Below are positions 62,351 through 64,000 of a stretch of 64,000 bases of DNA, in pieces; positions within the stretch are counted from its first letter, which is position 1; each line of letters begins with the position of its first letter. The stretch is from the NCBI GenBank assembly GCA_958295665.1, contig OY282560.1, positions 90,744,311 through 90,808,310 of the forward strand, given 5' to 3'. The notes beneath the pieces are model-generated. The model saw nothing but the letters and a program-made list of their open reading frames with translations. It was not told the DNA's origin and did no database searches. The DNA comes from Tipula vernalis. Its lineage: Eukaryota; Arthropoda; Insecta; Diptera; Tipulidae. Position numbers and translations under genes: made by a program.

Positions 62351-63050
62351 ATGGAAGGAGAAAAAATAAATAATGAAAGAATTAACACCCACTCACCAAC
62401 GGAGCGCGAAGTTAAAATTGTCTGAGAGAAGCTAAAGAACAATAAGGCACAAAACTGACAACATACCAGCCGAAATATTCAAAGGGGGCACATCTACAAC
62501 TGCAAAAGCTATAACACCAATCATAGTAGTTTGGAATTCTGTTAAAATACCACTAAAATGGAAAGAAGACTTGACCATTATGATCCGCAAGAAAGGCGAT
62601 CTAAGGGAATGTAAAAATTGACGACATATTTCCCTCTTCGCGATAAAGTTTTTAGAAACTATACCATTCTCGCAATTCAGGACAAGGAAACTCATTCAGG
62701 ACAAGAAAACTCAATATCTGGATTACGCCGATGATATATGCCTGCTAACCCACAATTACACCCATATGTAGCAATAAGTTGCAACGCTGGCAGATCTAGC
62801 TAACAAAGTAGGTTTCAAAATAAACATTCGTAAGACGAAAACGATGAGACTAAACGTAAGTATAACTACACCGATTCCCTTCAACCAAGAACCAATAAAA
62901 GATGTTAACGAATTCGTGTACATTGGGTGCATAGTAGCAAAAAATAGTGGGACTGAAGAGGGTATCAATAAACGAATAACGAGGGCTATATGGTAAATAA
63001 ACAAAGCCAGAACAACATCAACATGTTACACAACTGAGTGGGTGAGTTTC
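62351..63050 (+). mobile_element. LINE relic, right part (reverse transcriptase)
   Basis: The + strand gives INTHSPTEREVKIV and KLKNNKAQN near 62380-62450, AEIFKGGTSTTAKAITPI near 62470, KIPLKWKEDLTIMIRKKGDL near 62545, then after a deletion LDYADDICLLTHNYTHM near 62720 and KVGFKINIRKTKTMRLN near 62810, and EFVYIGCIVAKNSGTEEGI near 62910. This is the RT of an endonuclease-RT type LINE with YADD intact, and the continuation of the fragment at 59090-59405. Stops and a missing middle show it is dead. Confidence 0.8.
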
Positions 63051-63059
63051 TAGGTAATT

Positions 63060-63680
63060 TTATCAATACGTTTTTGAACCACTTGCGAGATGTTATAAAG
63101 ACGCAACAAAAACGGACCAAATGCATACAAAATATAAGTGGCTAAATCACTATTTAATTAAACAAAACTAATTTTAAGCTTAATTAATTGATTTATCGTT
63201 TTTTTTTTTAATTTTTCATAATTGCCCAAATATGCGTTGGTATCGTTATCCAAAATAAAATAATGCCGCCCCAAACTTTCCTGCCGCCCCAAATTTCCGC
63301 TTTGAAGATTTTTTTTTGAAATTTTAACATTCATAGAAATCGGAACATTTTTAAAAAATTCTAAAATAGAAAACTCGCCAAAGCCATTTGCATTGGTCCT
63401 TTCTGCGCAAGGGTGATAAGAAATTACGTAACTTCCTTTGATTTTCATATAGTAGTTAACAAAAATTTAATGGGGACTTCCTTTTTAATGGGGCACATTA
63501 TTTTGAATTTTTTGGGATTCTTATGTTTGGAAATATGATGGTATCCCTTTTTAAAATTGTTTAAATAACGCATGCACAAAAAATTTTATTAAGGACTGAA
63601 ACGCTGCGCAATTCAACGATCGAACTCATGACGCTTTACGAATATTGTGGGCACACTTGTTTTAAAATATATTGATTTCG
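63060..63680. other. Region without a recognised gene
   Basis: A minus-strand open frame of about 96 codons at 63158-63448 was examined and shows no known motif. No mobile-element signature was seen. Confidence 0.4.
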
Positions 63681-63686
63681 AGGTTA

Positions 63687-63837
63687 TTGATTAACGAGGT
63701 TGGTTTTTTACCTTAGGTATTTTTTCCGAGCTCCTAAACCAGGCAAACCATGTTTTTTGATATTTGATTGGCTTAGGTGCTCGGTAATAAATACCTAATG
63801 TTGTGAACCATCGGTAAAAACCAACCTCGTTGATCAA
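63687..63837. repeat. Foldback element near the right edge
   Basis: The left arm (63687-63745) begins TTGATTAACGAGGTTGGTTT and the right arm (63758-63837) ends AAAACCAACCTCGTTGATCA. The arms are inverted copies, except that the right arm has about 16 extra bases (around ATGTTGTGAACCATCG) absent from the left. The arms also share CTCGG/CCGAG and AGGTATTT blocks. It is probably a MITE, or the end of an element extending beyond the window. Confidence 0.7.
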
Positions 63838-64000
63838 CCAACAATATTTGCATTGTACTGGACATGATAGCTTCCCTTTCGATATTCGATCTGTAAATCG
63901 CAGCTCTGAAGACATTCGATCAACGCACCCATCGTAAAACTCCGTGATCCGTCCTCAAATGGAATTTTTGCCCATATGGGGAACTATGGTCGTCGTGTAT

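Noticed and set aside
1..64000. CRISPR arrays, operons, phage or bacterial defence genes
   Set aside because: The DNA is eukaryotic with introns, and no regularly spaced short direct repeats were seen.
1..64000. A new multi-gene biological system
   Set aside because: The only intact genes are shn and Bre1, both known families with no evident joint role. The remaining coding text is decayed mobile-element sequence.

Overview
The window is AT-rich arthropod nuclear DNA, most likely from an insect and perhaps a fly. The evidence is an insect-type Schnurri architecture, several introns of about 60-100 bases with GT..AG ends, many ATACATAC/TATGTATG runs, and relics of jockey-like LINEs, Ty3/gypsy elements and Tc1/mariner transposons. 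The species is not identified. Two host genes can be supported, both on the + strand.

Gene 1 is schnurri (shn), the insect ZAS/HIVEP-family zinc-finger cofactor of Dpp/BMP signalling. Six coding exons were delimited (24081-24155, 35537-36728, 36793-37207, 37278-40249, 40315-40550, 40622-42702). They join in frame into at least 2322 residues ending at a TAG. They carry an N-terminal C2H2 pair, a central CCHC finger, a second C2H2 pair followed by an acidic serine-rich stretch, and the C-terminal finger triplet typical of insect Shn. The initiator exon was not found, so the protein is incomplete at its N-terminus. Most of the first 24 kb is probably shn upstream sequence or 5' introns, with no recognisable gene.

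Gene 2 is Bre1 (RNF20/RNF40 orthologue), the E3 ligase for histone H2B monoubiquitination. It has five exons (48844-49014, 49111-49297, 49360-49694, 55623-55967, 56041-58008) giving a complete protein of 1001 residues with a C-terminal RING. Its third intron (5.9 kb) holds a mariner-like relic and two Ty3/gypsy relics.

The rest is a graveyard of mobile elements. There are Tc1/mariner relics at 13.9, 18.3, 18.9 and 53.7 kb, and jockey-like LINE relics at 29.8-31.1 and 44.2 kb. A Ty3/gypsy relic lies at 45.2-47.7 kb and is interrupted by a TTAA-flanked palindromic element. Another LINE at 59.1-63.0 kb is split by an LTR-less Ty3/gypsy body. Several inverted-repeat (MITE or foldback) structures were found by eye. 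No CRISPR array, operon, rRNA or tRNA was seen. No convincing new biological system was found. The points most worth a second look are the TTAA palindrome, the cluster of SUMO-type motifs in Bre1, the nuclear-receptor half-site cluster in the large shn intron, and the inverted repeats around the intronic LINE.
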